DNA from: an uncultured Prevotellaceae bacterium
GTDB lineage: Bacteria; Bacteroidota; Bacteroidia; Bacteroidales; Bacteroidaceae
Direction: 5' to 3'
Assembly: GCA_946184125.1 (NCBI GenBank)
Contig: CAMHEL010000008.1
Location: 1 to 54,447 of the forward strand
DNA length: 54,447 nt
In this document: in pieces, positions 36,685 to 45,732 of the stretch
How the letters are laid out: each line of letters opens with the position of its first letter
How positions within the stretch are numbered: the stretch's first letter is position 1
Translations under genes and position numbers: made by a program
Notes under the pieces: model-generated
Seen by the model: only the letters and a program-made list of their open reading frames with translations
The model's database searches: none
What the model was told of the DNA's origin: nothing

Positions 36685-38663
36685 TGAACAAGTTGTTTAC
36701 GGCCATCAAAGACGATATGAACAGCCTATTCGACCACATACTCAACTGGTATTTCACCAAGAAGGCTCTCCCTTACTGGGCCGTGCTCCTTGTGGACTGC
36801 ATCATCTGTTATGCCTCCGGCATCTTCGTACTTCTGCTTTTCACAAGCGCATCATCCATCCTCATCCATTTTGCCGCAGCCTCGCTGACGATTTGTGTCT
36901 ATATGGTCTTCAACCTCATCGGTTTCAAGGTCTTTCACACCTATTCCGGCGTGGTCCGCTATTCCTCATTTGTCGATTTGCGGCGTGTGGCCTATGCCAT
37001 GGCTCTCTCATGTTTCATCGCCGAAGTGATGCACTACCCCATCGCATGGCTTCACACTGGTCTGAAAGAGCGTTACGACACCGATTTCTACGTCGTGCTG
37101 AAAGGCCGCCAGATACTTGCCATGTACGTCCTCGCCATGATTCTGATGTGGGCATGGCGAGTGCTCGTCAAAACCGCCTTCGACATGTCCTACCGACGGG
37201 AATTCGCACTGAGAACCCTCATCCTGGGAGTCGGCGACGGTGGCGTGGGACTGGCCAAGAACATCCGCAACCAGAAAGACGCCAACTTCTTCCTCAGCGG
37301 TTTCGTCACCACCGACAGAGCCTACAGAGGAAAGGTGCTCATGGGCGAGAAAGTCTATATCGTTGACAATGACCTGCCGACCATACTCGAGAAGCACAAG
37401 ATACAAGCGCTCCTTGTATCGCCACTCCAGGTACAGGCCTTCCGCAACAACGAGGAGCTGCAGGATATCTTCATCAATCACGATGTGAAAATCTTCATGA
37501 CAGAGGGCACCAAGGAATGGAGCAAGGACAGCGACTATTCCGACGTACAGGTGAAGCAAATCAGTGTGGAGGACCTTCTTCCCCGGGCTGAGATACAAGT
37601 CGACATGGAGAAGGTGGGTGAGATGCTCACAGGCAAGAAGATTCTCATCACGGGCTCCGCTGGTTCCATCGGCTCTGAGATCGTGCGCCAAATCAGCGAC
37701 TACAAGCCCGCCGAACTGCTTCTCATCGACTCTGCCGAGACTCCTCAGCACGACATACGCTTGATGATGGCCCGCCAATATCCCAGCATCAAGAGCCAAA
37801 CCGTGGTGGGCTCCATATCAAATGAGAAACGCATGGAGCACATCTTCGAGGAGTTCCAGCCCGACTACGTCTTCCACGCCGCAGCCTACAAACACGTGCC
37901 CATGATGGAAGACAACCCCAGCGAGAGCATCCAGAACAACGTCTACGGTACAAAAGTCATCGCCGACCTCAGCGTGCGCTATGGAGTGAAGAAATTCGTC
38001 ATGCTCTCCACCGACAAGGCTGTCAATCCCACCAACGTGATGGGCTGTTCGAAGCGCATCTGCGAGATTTACGTGCAGAGCCTCGACAAAGCCATCAAGG
38101 AGGGCCGGGTGAAAGGCATCACCCAGTTTGTCACCACGCGTTTCGGCAACGTGCTGGGCTCCAACGGCTCCGTCATCCCTCTCTTCGAGAAGCAGATTAA
38201 GGCCGGAGGCCCCGTCACCGTCACCGACGAGCGCATCATCCGCTACTTCATGCTCATCCCCGAGGCCTGCAAGCTCGTGCTTGAGGCAGGCACACACGGC
38301 AAGGGAGGCGAAATCTTCGTCTTCGACATGGGGAAGCCCGTCCGCATCGCCGACCTCGCCAAGCGAATGATTAAGCTCAGCGGGGCCAAGAACGTGGGAA
38401 TCAAATACACCGGTCTCAGGCCAGGCGAGAAGCTCTATGAGGAACTTCTCTCGACGGAGGAGAACACCAAGCCCAGTTTCCACCAGAAAATCCGCATCGC
38501 AGAAGTACGCGAATACGACTACGAGAGTGTGAGAAAGGAGGTCGATGAGCTGGTGGCCATCTCCGAAACCTACGACGAGATGCACATTGTGGCGAAGATG
38601 AAAGAGTTGGTGCCCGAATACAAGTCCAACAACTCTATTTTCTCCAAGCTCGACAAATCCTAA
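36684..38663 (+). CDS. membrane-bound nucleotide-sugar 4,6-dehydratase (CapD/PglF/WbpM type)
   Basis: The start MNKLFTAIKDD overlaps the upstream stop as TAATG. The 659-residue protein has four membrane helices in about the first 170 residues and a soluble domain with a CoA-binding-like region (LILGVGDGGVGLAKNI). The dehydratase domain has Rossmann GSAGSIGSEI near 330 and STDKAVNPTNVMGCSKR near 460 for catalysis, plus DxGxxxRIADLA at the end. Such proteins convert UDP-GlcNAc to a 4-keto-6-deoxy intermediate. Length matches the long membrane form of the family. Confidence 0.93.
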   Translation: MNKLFTAIKDDMNSLFDHILNWYFTKKALPYWAVLLVDCIICYASGIFVLLLFTSASSILIHFAAASLTICVYMVFNLIGFKVFHTYSGVVRYSSFVDLRRVAYAMALSCFIAEVMHYPIAWLHTGLKERYDTDFYVVLKGRQILAMYVLAMILMWAWRVLVKTAFDMSYRREFALRTLILGVGDGGVGLAKNIRNQKDANFFLSGFVTTDRAYRGKVLMGEKVYIVDNDLPTILEKHKIQALLVSPLQVQAFRNNEELQDIFINHDVKIFMTEGTKEWSKDSDYSDVQVKQISVEDLLPRAEIQVDMEKVGEMLTGKKILITGSAGSIGSEIVRQISDYKPAELLLIDSAETPQHDIRLMMARQYPSIKSQTVVGSISNEKRMEHIFEEFQPDYVFHAAAYKHVPMMEDNPSESIQNNVYGTKVIADLSVRYGVKKFVMLSTDKAVNPTNVMGCSKRICEIYVQSLDKAIKEGRVKGITQFVTTRFGNVLGSNGSVIPLFEKQIKAGGPVTVTDERIIRYFMLIPEACKLVLEAGTHGKGGEIFVFDMGKPVRIADLAKRMIKLSGAKNVGIKYTGLRPGEKLYEELLSTEENTKPSFHQKIRIAEVREYDYESVRKEVDELVAISETYDEMHIVAKMKELVPEYKSNNSIFSKLDKS

Positions 38664-38679
38664 CCCCGTGACTACGACG

Positions 38680-39810
38680 ATGCGCCCGCATCCCATCCTG
38701 CTCTCCCTCCTCTGTCTGCTGGCTGTTTGCATCTTGCCGGCATGCCGCAAGGGGGGAGAGCAGGTTGTGCTTTCCGATGGCGACACTTTGTCGCTGAAGT
38801 ATGCCTCCCTGCTGCATATCACACGCCATGAGGGCTATACCACCGTCAGCATCGACCATCCGTGGAAAGCCGGCAGCACCCTGCACCGCTATGTGCTCGT
38901 CGATAAAGACAAGCCACTGCCCCACTCCCTGCCCCAAGGCACATTGGTAAGAACGCCGGTGACCAAGGCGGTGGTGTTCACCACCGCACACTGCCAGCTC
39001 ATGCAGTGGCTCAATGCCGAGGAACAGCTCACAGGCGTCGCCGACCTGAAATACATCCACATCGACTACGTACACGACGGCGTGCGCCGTGGCACCGTAG
39101 CCGACTGCGGCGATGCGATGAACCCCGTCATCGAGAAAATCATAGACCTCCGCCCCGATGTTCTGCTGGTCTCACCCTTTGAGAATTCGGGAGGCTACGG
39201 TCAGCTCGAGGACATCGGCATCCCCTTGGTGGAATGTGCCGACTACATGGAGCACTCTGCTCTGGCCCGTGCCGAATGGATGCGCTTTTATGGTCTGCTA
39301 CTGGGGCGTGAGCCCGAAGCCGACTCCCTTTTCAACGCTGTCGACTCGTGCTACACCGTCCTCAAATCCCTTGCCCTCAAGCAGCAGAAACCTTCCGTTC
39401 TCACCGAGAAACTCACCGGAGCCACGTGGTATGTCCCGGGCGGAAAGAGCAGTGTCGGGCAACTCATAGCTGATGCCGGCGGCACCTATCCCTGGAGCGG
39501 CGACAACCACAGCGGAAGTCTTGCCATGACCTTTGAGACGGTGCTCGACAAAGCCGGAGAGAGTGATGTATGGCTCTTCAACCATTTCGGTGCAGGAGAA
39601 CTCACCTACAAGCGGTTGGCATCGGAATATGCGGGCTACAGCCAAATCAAAGCCTTCAAAAACCACAACACGTGGTATGTCGACACCCAGCGCACGCCCT
39701 ATTTCGAAGAGGTGTCCTTCCATCCCGACTACCTTCTCCGCGACTTCCTCATTCTTTTCCATCCCGCCCTTGGTCTTGGCGAGCCCCGCTACTACACCCC
39801 AGTAAGATAA
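38680..39810 (+). CDS. ABC transporter substrate-binding lipoprotein (iron-chelate/cobalamin type)
   Basis: The ATG at 38680 gives a 376-residue lipoprotein with lipobox ILPAC (Cys22) followed by RKGG; this lacks the acidic surface-export signal, so it probably faces the periplasm. A GTG at 38668 would add four residues. The periplasmic-binding fold of the BtuF/FecB type is supported by KAVVFTTAHCQLMQWLNAEEQLTGVAD, the segment LRPDVLLVSPFENSGG and WYVPGGKSSVGQLIADAGG. The next gene is its permease. The cargo could be a siderophore, haem or cobalamin, and sequence does not decide. The gene begins 16 bp after the dehydratase stop. Confidence 0.82.
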   Translation: MRPHPILLSLLCLLAVCILPACRKGGEQVVLSDGDTLSLKYASLLHITRHEGYTTVSIDHPWKAGSTLHRYVLVDKDKPLPHSLPQGTLVRTPVTKAVVFTTAHCQLMQWLNAEEQLTGVADLKYIHIDYVHDGVRRGTVADCGDAMNPVIEKIIDLRPDVLLVSPFENSGGYGQLEDIGIPLVECADYMEHSALARAEWMRFYGLLLGREPEADSLFNAVDSCYTVLKSLALKQQKPSVLTEKLTGATWYVPGGKSSVGQLIADAGGTYPWSGDNHSGSLAMTFETVLDKAGESDVWLFNHFGAGELTYKRLASEYAGYSQIKAFKNHNTWYVDTQRTPYFEEVSFHPDYLLRDFLILFHPALGLGEPRYYTPVR

Positions 39811-39822
39811 GCCCCTGTCATC

Positions 39823-40833
39823 ATGAAAGGCATAAGATACTGCATCGTCGTGTCGGCATCGGTGGTAGCACTGATGGTGGCCAACCTGCTGTTCGGCTCC
39901 ATCGACATCCCTATGGGCGAAGTGGCCAGCATTCTGCTCGGGCATGAGAGCGAACGCGCATCATGGCAGTATATTGTGCTGGAGAGCCGACTGCCGCAGG
40001 CCATCACCGCCAGTCTCTGTGGAGGTGCCCTTGCTGTCAGCGGCCTGATGCTTCAGACAGCCTTTAAAAACCCACTTGCCGATGCCTCCATCTTCGGCAT
40101 CAGCGGCGGCGCCGGCCTTGGCGTCGCCCTCGTCATGTTGCTCCTTGGGGGCTCGCTCACCGCAGGAAGCTATGAGGCCACAGGCTTCGCCGCCATTCTG
40201 CTCGGAGCATTCCTTGGGGCAATGGCCGTCACGGCAGTGGTCTTCACTTTCTCGACCATGGTGCGCAACAGCGTGATGCTGCTGATTATCGGTGTGATGA
40301 TTGGATTCATGTCGTCGTCGGTCATCTCGCTGCTCAACTTCTTCGCCACGGAGGAAGGCGTGAAGTCCTATGCCGTATGGGGAATGGGAAATTTCGGAGG
40401 GGTGACAATGGCGCATATCCCCGTCTTCGGAGGGGTCACTCTTGTGGGCCTGGCAGCATCTCTGCTGCTCATCAAGCCCCTCAACGCCATGCTTCTCGGC
40501 GAGGACTATGCCGAGAATCTGGGGATTAACACGCGCCTCACGCGCAATGCCCTTCTGCTTGTCACCGGTCTTCTCACCGCTGTCACCACCGCCTTCTGCG
40601 GCCCCGTGTCTTTCATAGGTCTCGCCGTGCCCCACATCTGCCGCATCATCCTCACCACCGAGAACCACCGGCAACTGCTGCCAGCCACCATCCTCACCGG
40701 CGCCGCCGTTGCACTTGTATGCAATCTCGTGTGCCATCTGCCTGGCGAGCATGGCTCCATCCCGCTCAATGCCGTCACTCCCCTTCTCGGTGCTCCGGTG
40801 ATTATCTACGTCATCATGCGCCGCATGCACTGA
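39823..40833 (+). CDS. FecCD/BtuC-type ABC transporter permease
   Basis: The 336-residue protein has about nine to ten membrane helices. Family motifs are RLPQAITASLCGGALAVSGLMLQ, FKNPLADASIFGISGGAGLG, the coupling region LGEDYAENLGI, and FCGPVSFIGLAVPHICR near residue 260. It follows the binding protein by 12 bp. No ATPase gene follows; the convergent mutY ends 3 bp later. The ATPase must be encoded elsewhere or be shared with another transporter. Confidence 0.92.
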   Translation: MKGIRYCIVVSASVVALMVANLLFGSIDIPMGEVASILLGHESERASWQYIVLESRLPQAITASLCGGALAVSGLMLQTAFKNPLADASIFGISGGAGLGVALVMLLLGGSLTAGSYEATGFAAILLGAFLGAMAVTAVVFTFSTMVRNSVMLLIIGVMIGFMSSSVISLLNFFATEEGVKSYAVWGMGNFGGVTMAHIPVFGGVTLVGLAASLLLIKPLNAMLLGEDYAENLGINTRLTRNALLLVTGLLTAVTTAFCGPVSFIGLAVPHICRIILTTENHRQLLPATILTGAAVALVCNLVCHLPGEHGSIPLNAVTPLLGAPVIIYVIMRRMH

Positions 40834-40836
40834 CAT

Positions 40837-41877
40837 CTATCCCCCAGCACTTTCCGCATCGGCTTTCCTTACCTCATCCATCATCATCTCCACCAACCGG
40901 GGGACGGCATAACCATCCAGTTCGTTCTCATCGACCCAGACATAGCCCTCGGGCAGCGATGGCTTTTCATCTATCGTCCACAGCCAGAAATCAGCCATCA
41001 CGATGCGGTGGGTAAGCACATGCCTCACCCCTTTTCTCAACAAGCGCAGCACTCCCCCTGTGGGAACGAACGTGCCTTCCTCCACCAGAAACGGTTGCCA
41101 CAGCCCCTGCCAGATGTCACCTCCGCCACGCCTGCAGATGGCGGTCTCGCCATGGCAGCGGATATAATAATAATCGAAATGGCGCTCCTGCATCTTCGTT
41201 TTCCGCAGTTTTACCGGCAGCGTGGCCGTTGTTCCCTCACGGAATGCCACACAAGTCTCCTGCAAAGGACATGCGCCACAGTCGGGCGACTTGGGCACAC
41301 ACTGCAAAGCACCGAAATCCATCATCGCCTGATTGAAAGCCGATGCCTCACTCGGTGGCAACAGCTCCTGTGCAAGGGCCGTGAACACCTTTTTCCCTTC
41401 GGTGGTGTTGATGGCCGTCATGATGCCAAAATGCCTTGACAGCACCCGGAACACATTGCCATCGACCGCCGCCATAGGCAGTCCGAAGGCGATGCTTCCA
41501 ATGGCCGCCGCCGTATAGTCGCCTACACCACACAGGCTTCGCAGGCCCTCTGGCGTACGCGGGAAACCACCCATTGCTACTATCTGCTGTGCGGCATGAT
41601 GGAGATTTCGGGCACGGGAATAATAGCCCAAGCCCTGCCACTCGCGAAGCACCTCATCTTCTGTAGCTGCCGCCAGCAGCTCCACCTTGGGCCAATGCTG
41701 CATGAAACGCTCCCAATACGCCCATCCCTGCTGGATGCGCGTCTGTTGGAGAATCACCTCGGATACCCACACCGCATAGGGGTCGGTCGTGGAGCGCCAC
41801 GGCAGTATTCGCCCATGGCAGCGATACCATTCGAGCAAGGTATGCGAAAAAGGATGCAACACTGTGTCCATATACAT
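40837..41877 (-). CDS. mutY: A/G-specific adenine glycosylase
   Basis: The 346-residue enzyme removes adenine mispaired with 8-oxoguanine. The catalytic glutamate is in SEVILQQTRIQQG (E40). The helix-hairpin-helix lies at GVGDYTAAAIGSIAFG with the catalytic aspartate in AAVDGNVFRV. The iron-sulfur cysteines are in QCVPKSPDCGACPLQETC. The C-terminal third is the NUDIX-like 8-oxoG recognition domain. The start may be the third codon (MDTVLHP). The promoter -7 element TACTTTTGC lies at 41895-41903. It converges with the permease gene with 3 bp between stops. Confidence 0.95.
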   Translation of the reverse strand: MYMDTVLHPFSHTLLEWYRCHGRILPWRSTTDPYAVWVSEVILQQTRIQQGWAYWERFMQHWPKVELLAAATEDEVLREWQGLGYYSRARNLHHAAQQIVAMGGFPRTPEGLRSLCGVGDYTAAAIGSIAFGLPMAAVDGNVFRVLSRHFGIMTAINTTEGKKVFTALAQELLPPSEASAFNQAMMDFGALQCVPKSPDCGACPLQETCVAFREGTTATLPVKLRKTKMQERHFDYYYIRCHGETAICRRGGGDIWQGLWQPFLVEEGTFVPTGGVLRLLRKGVRHVLTHRIVMADFWLWTIDEKPSLPEGYVWVDENELDGYAVPRLVEMMMDEVRKADAESAGG

Positions 41878-41894
41878 TGAAAGGCAAGAATGTC

Positions 41895-41903
41895 TGCAAA
41901 AGT
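41895..41903 (-). promoter_or_regulatory. mutY -7 promoter element
   Basis: The minus strand reads TACTTTTGC, a perfect TAnnTTTGC, 17 bp upstream of the mutY ATG. No well-spaced -33 element is seen, so this rests on the -7 motif alone. Confidence 0.5.
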
Positions 41904-41990
41904 AATGAAAGTTTCACTCAAAAGTCCGCCAAAGGCACACAAATTTCGTTTTTTTCACTATAAAAAAGAAGATGTTTCATCAAAATAGCC

Positions 41991-41998
41991 TAACTTTG
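41991..41998 (+). promoter_or_regulatory. -7 element for the histidine phosphatase operon
   Basis: TAACTTTG fits the -7 consensus. Transcription should start near 42003, about 15 bp before the left arm of the paired leader (42017). Confidence 0.55.
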
Positions 41999-42016
41999 TA
42001 GTCAAATACTTCAAAC

Positions 42017-42192
42017 AAGTAGGTGATCAAAATCTGATGATAGTATCTTATGATTGATTGGGATGCCATCCTATGGAGCATAGCGGGCTATGTGACTGAG
42101 GATGAGTGAAAGCAACTTCAGCAACACCAAACATAAAAGACTATGCAACACCTACGAGAATGATAGTTATAGATAATTTTGATTACCTACTT
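42017..42192 (+). promoter_or_regulatory. structured 176-nt leader with 17-bp closing stem at the start codon
   Basis: The left arm AAGTAGGTGATCAAAAT (42017-42033) is complementary, with one mismatch, to ATTTTGATTACCTACTT (42176-42192), which ends directly before the ATG at 42193. Inside, CATCCT (42067-42072) pairs with AGGATG (42099-42104) around a symmetric 5x5 internal loop and a GCATAG/CTATGT stem with loop CGGG. Pairing of the arms would hide the translation start. Alternatively the arms are the inverted ends of a short mobile element. It is not a riboswitch class I recognise. Confidence 0.6.
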
Positions 42193-43521
42193 ATGAGAAA
42201 AGCCATCCTCCTGCTCTCAGCCCTTCTGATGACAGCGGTAGTCCAAGCCCAGACCGCACGCCAGGAAATCAGAGAAAACATCTTCCGCTCTGGCAGCAAC
42301 TACTATGCCTACCCAGGCCCCACCCCATGCGCACTGACCACCGCTCCCGAAGGCTATGAGCCCTACTACCTCTCGCACTATGGCCGCCACGGCTCACGCC
42401 ATCTCATCGAGAACAGCGACTACGACCGTGCCTACAAGCCACTGCTGCGCGCCGATTCACTTGGCAAACTAACGGCACTGGGGCGAAACGTCCTGGAACG
42501 TGTTGCAACCCTAAGAAGCGATGCTGAGAAACGCCACGGAGAGCTCACCCTCCTCGGTGCCGAGCAGCACCAGCAGATTGGGCGTCGGATGATAGAGCGG
42601 TTCCCCGAAATCTTTGAGGGCAAGACCCGTATCGATGCGAAAAGCACCGTCGTCATCCGATGCATCCTTTCGATGGAGAACGCGCTGCAAGCCATGCTGC
42701 GCGTCAATCCCTACCTCGATATCCGGCACGATGCGAGCGAGCACGACATGTGGTACATGAACTTCCACGACCGCGAACTCGACAAGCTCAAGATGCCCTC
42801 CGACGTCGAGAAGGCCTACGACGATTTCTGCAAGCGACACCAGCACAACGAGCGCCTCATGCGCTCATTGTTCACCGACGACAACTATTGGCAGCACGAG
42901 GTGAACACCCAGGAGCTCACCTACCATCTTTTCAAACTGGCCTCCAACGTGCAGAGCACCGAACTGCGGCACACCATCACGCTGCACGACATCTTCACCG
43001 AGGACGAACTGTACGACTGCTGGCTTCAGACCAATGCCTGGTGGTACATACACTATGGTCCATGCCCCCTGAATGGCGGCGTGTCGCCCTACTCGCAGCG
43101 CAACCTGCTCCGCGTCATCATACAGGAAGCCGACAGCTGCCTGCAGCTGCCACACCCCGGAGCCACACTGCGCTTCGGACATGAGGTGTGCGTCATGCCA
43201 CTCGCCTGCCTCCTCGAGCTCGATGACTTCGGACGGGAGGTGGAAGACTTCGAACAACTCGCCGACGCATGGCAATGCTACAAGATTTTCCCCATGGGCT
43301 GCAATGTGCAGCTGGTTTTCTACCGGGCAACCAACGGCCAGGGCGACATCCTCATGAAAGCACTGCTCAACGAGAACGAGGTGAGGCTGCCCCTCACTCC
43401 CGTCAGCGGCCCATACTACAAATGGAGCGACTTCCGCGCCTACTTCTCAGCAAAGCTCGACCAATACGAGCAAAAACACACCTCAACTCAACCATCCACC
43501 AAACAAAGAAAAAGAAAATGA
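42193..43521 (+). CDS. exported histidine-type acid phosphatase (phytase/MINPP-like)
   Basis: The start MRKAILLLSALLMTAVVQAQ (42193) is a signal peptide; an upstream ATG at 42106 would place the leader in the protein and is less likely. The 442-residue protein has SHYGRHGSRHLIENSDYDRAY, the histidine phosphatase nucleophile region (RHGSRH). RFGHEVCVMPL near residue 340 provides the second catalytic His with acidic neighbour (HE). Periplasmic phosphate release from inositol phosphates or other monoesters is the family role, and the substrate is not clear. It overlaps the next gene by 4 bp (ATGA). Confidence 0.85.
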   Translation: MRKAILLLSALLMTAVVQAQTARQEIRENIFRSGSNYYAYPGPTPCALTTAPEGYEPYYLSHYGRHGSRHLIENSDYDRAYKPLLRADSLGKLTALGRNVLERVATLRSDAEKRHGELTLLGAEQHQQIGRRMIERFPEIFEGKTRIDAKSTVVIRCILSMENALQAMLRVNPYLDIRHDASEHDMWYMNFHDRELDKLKMPSDVEKAYDDFCKRHQHNERLMRSLFTDDNYWQHEVNTQELTYHLFKLASNVQSTELRHTITLHDIFTEDELYDCWLQTNAWWYIHYGPCPLNGGVSPYSQRNLLRVIIQEADSCLQLPHPGATLRFGHEVCVMPLACLLELDDFGREVEDFEQLADAWQCYKIFPMGCNVQLVFYRATNGQGDILMKALLNENEVRLPLTPVSGPYYKWSDFRAYFSAKLDQYEQKHTSTQPSTKQRKRK

Positions 43522-44108
43522 AAAAGAGCATCTTATTCTTCGTTTGCATCCTGCTCGCCATGGGCAGCTGCACCACAGGTTCAAAAGACAATTCCGACAA
43601 CGAGACAACAGAACAGGGCACCGATAAAAATGGTTCCAAAGGACAAACAGCCAAAGTAGACAAATCGACACAGATGACCGACGACTACATCATCGGGCGT
43701 GTGGGGAACATCTACGATGCGGTTTTTGAAGAGTACAACAAAGCAGAGGAAGACGAGAGCATCCCGCAGAGCTCACCCGACGAGAAATACTGCTCTGAAG
43801 ACTGGAACAAGACCGTAATGGATGTCTCGGATTTCGACCAGCAGCACAACCCCGATGACATCGGCTTCTTCGAGGCCGACTACTGGGTCATGGGGCAAGA
43901 CTGCGAAGAACTGTCGGTCAGCGACATCAAAGTCATCAGCCATGACAAGGATAACGCCGTGGTGGAACTTACCCTTCACAATTTTGGCGAGTCCACGCAC
44001 ATCCGTCTCGAAATGAAATATGAGCGCAATGACTGGCAAATCGACAACTTCATCGATGTTGACAACGACTTCGATTGGAAGAAGGAGATGAAAGAATATA
44101 TGAAATGA
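43518..44108 (+). CDS. small lipoprotein, DUF3828-like
   Basis: The start at 43518 overlaps the previous stop (ATGA). The 196-residue protein has lipobox AMGSC (Cys18), an acidic, Asp/Thr/Lys-rich linker (about 20-55), then a globular domain with FFEADYWVMGQDCEELSVSD and a C-terminal strand pair VVELTLHNFGESTHIRLEM ... WQIDNFIDVD, which resembles DUF3828 proteins. Function is unknown. It overlaps the next gene by 4 bp as well, so the three genes are translationally coupled. Confidence 0.6.
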   Translation: MKKSILFFVCILLAMGSCTTGSKDNSDNETTEQGTDKNGSKGQTAKVDKSTQMTDDYIIGRVGNIYDAVFEEYNKAEEDESIPQSSPDEKYCSEDWNKTVMDVSDFDQQHNPDDIGFFEADYWVMGQDCEELSVSDIKVISHDKDNAVVELTLHNFGESTHIRLEMKYERNDWQIDNFIDVDNDFDWKKEMKEYMK

Positions 44109-45028
44109 AGTTTTACAAAATGAGGAAAATACTTGTCGTCCTTCTTGCACTGCTGCCCTTCAGCATGGTGCATTCCCAGTTGCTGTGGCGCATTTCCGGC
44201 GGGGGACTCAGCGAGCCCTCCTATATGCTTGGAACCTTCCACCTCGCCCCGGGAACCTTTGTCGACTCTATAGCCGGCTTCCATGACGCATTCGACCATA
44301 TTCGCCAAGTGTGCGGAGAAGTGGTAACAGAAGAGATGCTGAAGGCAGAAAACCTACAGCGTGTGCAGGAGGCAATGTTTCTCCCTGAAGGGGTGACCAT
44401 ACAGAGCTTGCTCAGTAAAGAGGAGATGAACGCCCTCAATCAGTTTACCATGGACTTGATGGGCGTTGATTTCTCCAATCCCCTCGTCGGCGGCCAACTA
44501 AGCCGCCTCATCCCCGCAGCACTGAACACCGACTTCTCGGTGATGATGTACAAGAAGCACAATCCACAGTTCACCCCCAACAACGGCATCGACAACTACG
44601 TGCAACAATTAGGCAAGGAGAAAGGATATGCCGCAGTGGGCCTGGAGAGTCTCGACAATCAAATCGAGGTCCTTTTCAAGAGCCAGACCATAGAGCGCCA
44701 GAAAGAACTCCTCATGTGCATGGTCAAGCACCGCGATTATATGGAAATGTTCACCGAGAAACTGGTGAAAGCCTATTACGCACAGGACCTCTCGAGCATT
44801 GAGGCCTTGGGCGATGAACGGCTGAACGATGGCTGCGACAACACCGATGAGGAAAACGAGATACTGATAGACAATCGCAACTTACGTTGGGTGAAAGCAA
44901 TGCCTGGCATCATGCAGACGCCGACGCTATTCGCCGTGGGTGCAGCACACTTGATAGGCGAGAAAGGCCTTGTCGCTCTGTTGCGCGAAGCCGGGTACGA
45001 GGTGACAGCCGTCGCACAGACGCCCTGA
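44105..45028 (+). CDS. exported TraB/GumN family protein
   Basis: The start at 44105 overlaps the previous stop (ATGA); MRKILVV at 44120 is an alternative. The 307-residue protein has a signal peptide ending MVHS, then the TraB-type motifs YMLGTFHLAPGTF (GxxH) near residue 45 and FAVGAAHLIGEKGLVALLREAGYEV near the C-terminus (second GxxH). TraB/GumN proteins are suggested to be metal-dependent proteases; the role in Bacteroidales is not established. It is the last gene of the phosphatase operon and converges with the LolA-like gene. Confidence 0.85.
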   Translation: MKFYKMRKILVVLLALLPFSMVHSQLLWRISGGGLSEPSYMLGTFHLAPGTFVDSIAGFHDAFDHIRQVCGEVVTEEMLKAENLQRVQEAMFLPEGVTIQSLLSKEEMNALNQFTMDLMGVDFSNPLVGGQLSRLIPAALNTDFSVMMYKKHNPQFTPNNGIDNYVQQLGKEKGYAAVGLESLDNQIEVLFKSQTIERQKELLMCMVKHRDYMEMFTEKLVKAYYAQDLSSIEALGDERLNDGCDNTDEENEILIDNRNLRWVKAMPGIMQTPTLFAVGAAHLIGEKGLVALLREAGYEVTAVAQTP

Positions 45029-45039
45029 ACCGCCCCCCT

Positions 45040-45675
45040 TTACCGCTTATTCACCTTCTCTTTGCCACGCTGATCGACGAAGGAATACGATTTGTATTTC
45101 TCGGCAGGAAAGACGAATAGGTCGTCGCTGATGTTGCCACTTCTGAACTGCGAGATACGTACCGTAGTCCAGAACCACAGCACCTTGATTTTCAAGTTTA
45201 TAGGTGCAAGGGTCTTCTTATGGATGATGGCCTTCAGATGCTTGATGCCCTTGACATTCTTACGGGCATCGAGCGTGACAACGAATCCCTCGTCGCTGTC
45301 GGAAAGGGAATAATTATAGTCGTCGGCATTGAAGGTGAACTTGCTTGAATACTTGTCTTTCTTGGCGCTGTCGGCATCGTAGAGGGTGACGACTTTCTTT
45401 TTCTGATCCACCCAATAGTCTTTCTCACCGTCATTCCAGCTGAGATATCGCGACTCCTCAAATCTCGATTTCTTGCCCTTATACCAAATCGTGCCGTTGA
45501 TTTTCATGATACCAACAAGGTTGACATAATAGTGCAAGGTAGAACCCTGAGGGCCGAACACCATATTATAGGTACGGTCGAATAGTTTGCGTGCCATAGT
45601 GGCATTATCGTTTGCCCCCATCGCCGATGATGCGAACATCATCAGGGCCAGCCAAAGGAAAGCTCTCTTTTTCAT
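45040..45675 (-). CDS. LolA-like periplasmic carrier protein
   Basis: The start is placed at 45675 (MKKRAFLWLALMMFASSAMG), giving a clean signal peptide; a longer frame to 45717 crosses the GTGTTCTATTAAT repeat and is less likely. The 211-residue protein has the half-barrel pattern of LolA: a strand-rich middle (FEESRYLSWNDGEKDYWVDQKKKVVTLYD) and a C-terminal FVFPAEKYKSYSFVDQRG, similar to the usual end of LolA proteins. It is likely to be a lipoprotein or lipid carrier in the periplasm. It is 57 bp downstream of the PfkB gene. Confidence 0.7.
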   Translation of the reverse strand: MKKRAFLWLALMMFASSAMGANDNATMARKLFDRTYNMVFGPQGSTLHYYVNLVGIMKINGTIWYKGKKSRFEESRYLSWNDGEKDYWVDQKKKVVTLYDADSAKKDKYSSKFTFNADDYNYSLSDSDEGFVVTLDARKNVKGIKHLKAIIHKKTLAPINLKIKVLWFWTTVRISQFRSGNISDDLFVFPAEKYKSYSFVDQRGKEKVNKR

Positions 45676-45678
45676 TAT

Positions 45679-45694
45679 GGTGTGTTCTATTAAT
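45679..45694. repeat. third copy of the GTGTTCTATTAAT repeat
   Basis: GGTGTGTTCTATTAAT is identical to the cores at 2177 and 2211. Here it is single, without a downstream inverted arm, and lies between the PfkB gene and the LolA-like start. Confidence 0.75.
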
Positions 45695-45732
45695 GATGAT
45701 ATGGAGTGGCGTTTCATACTATACGTTACACT

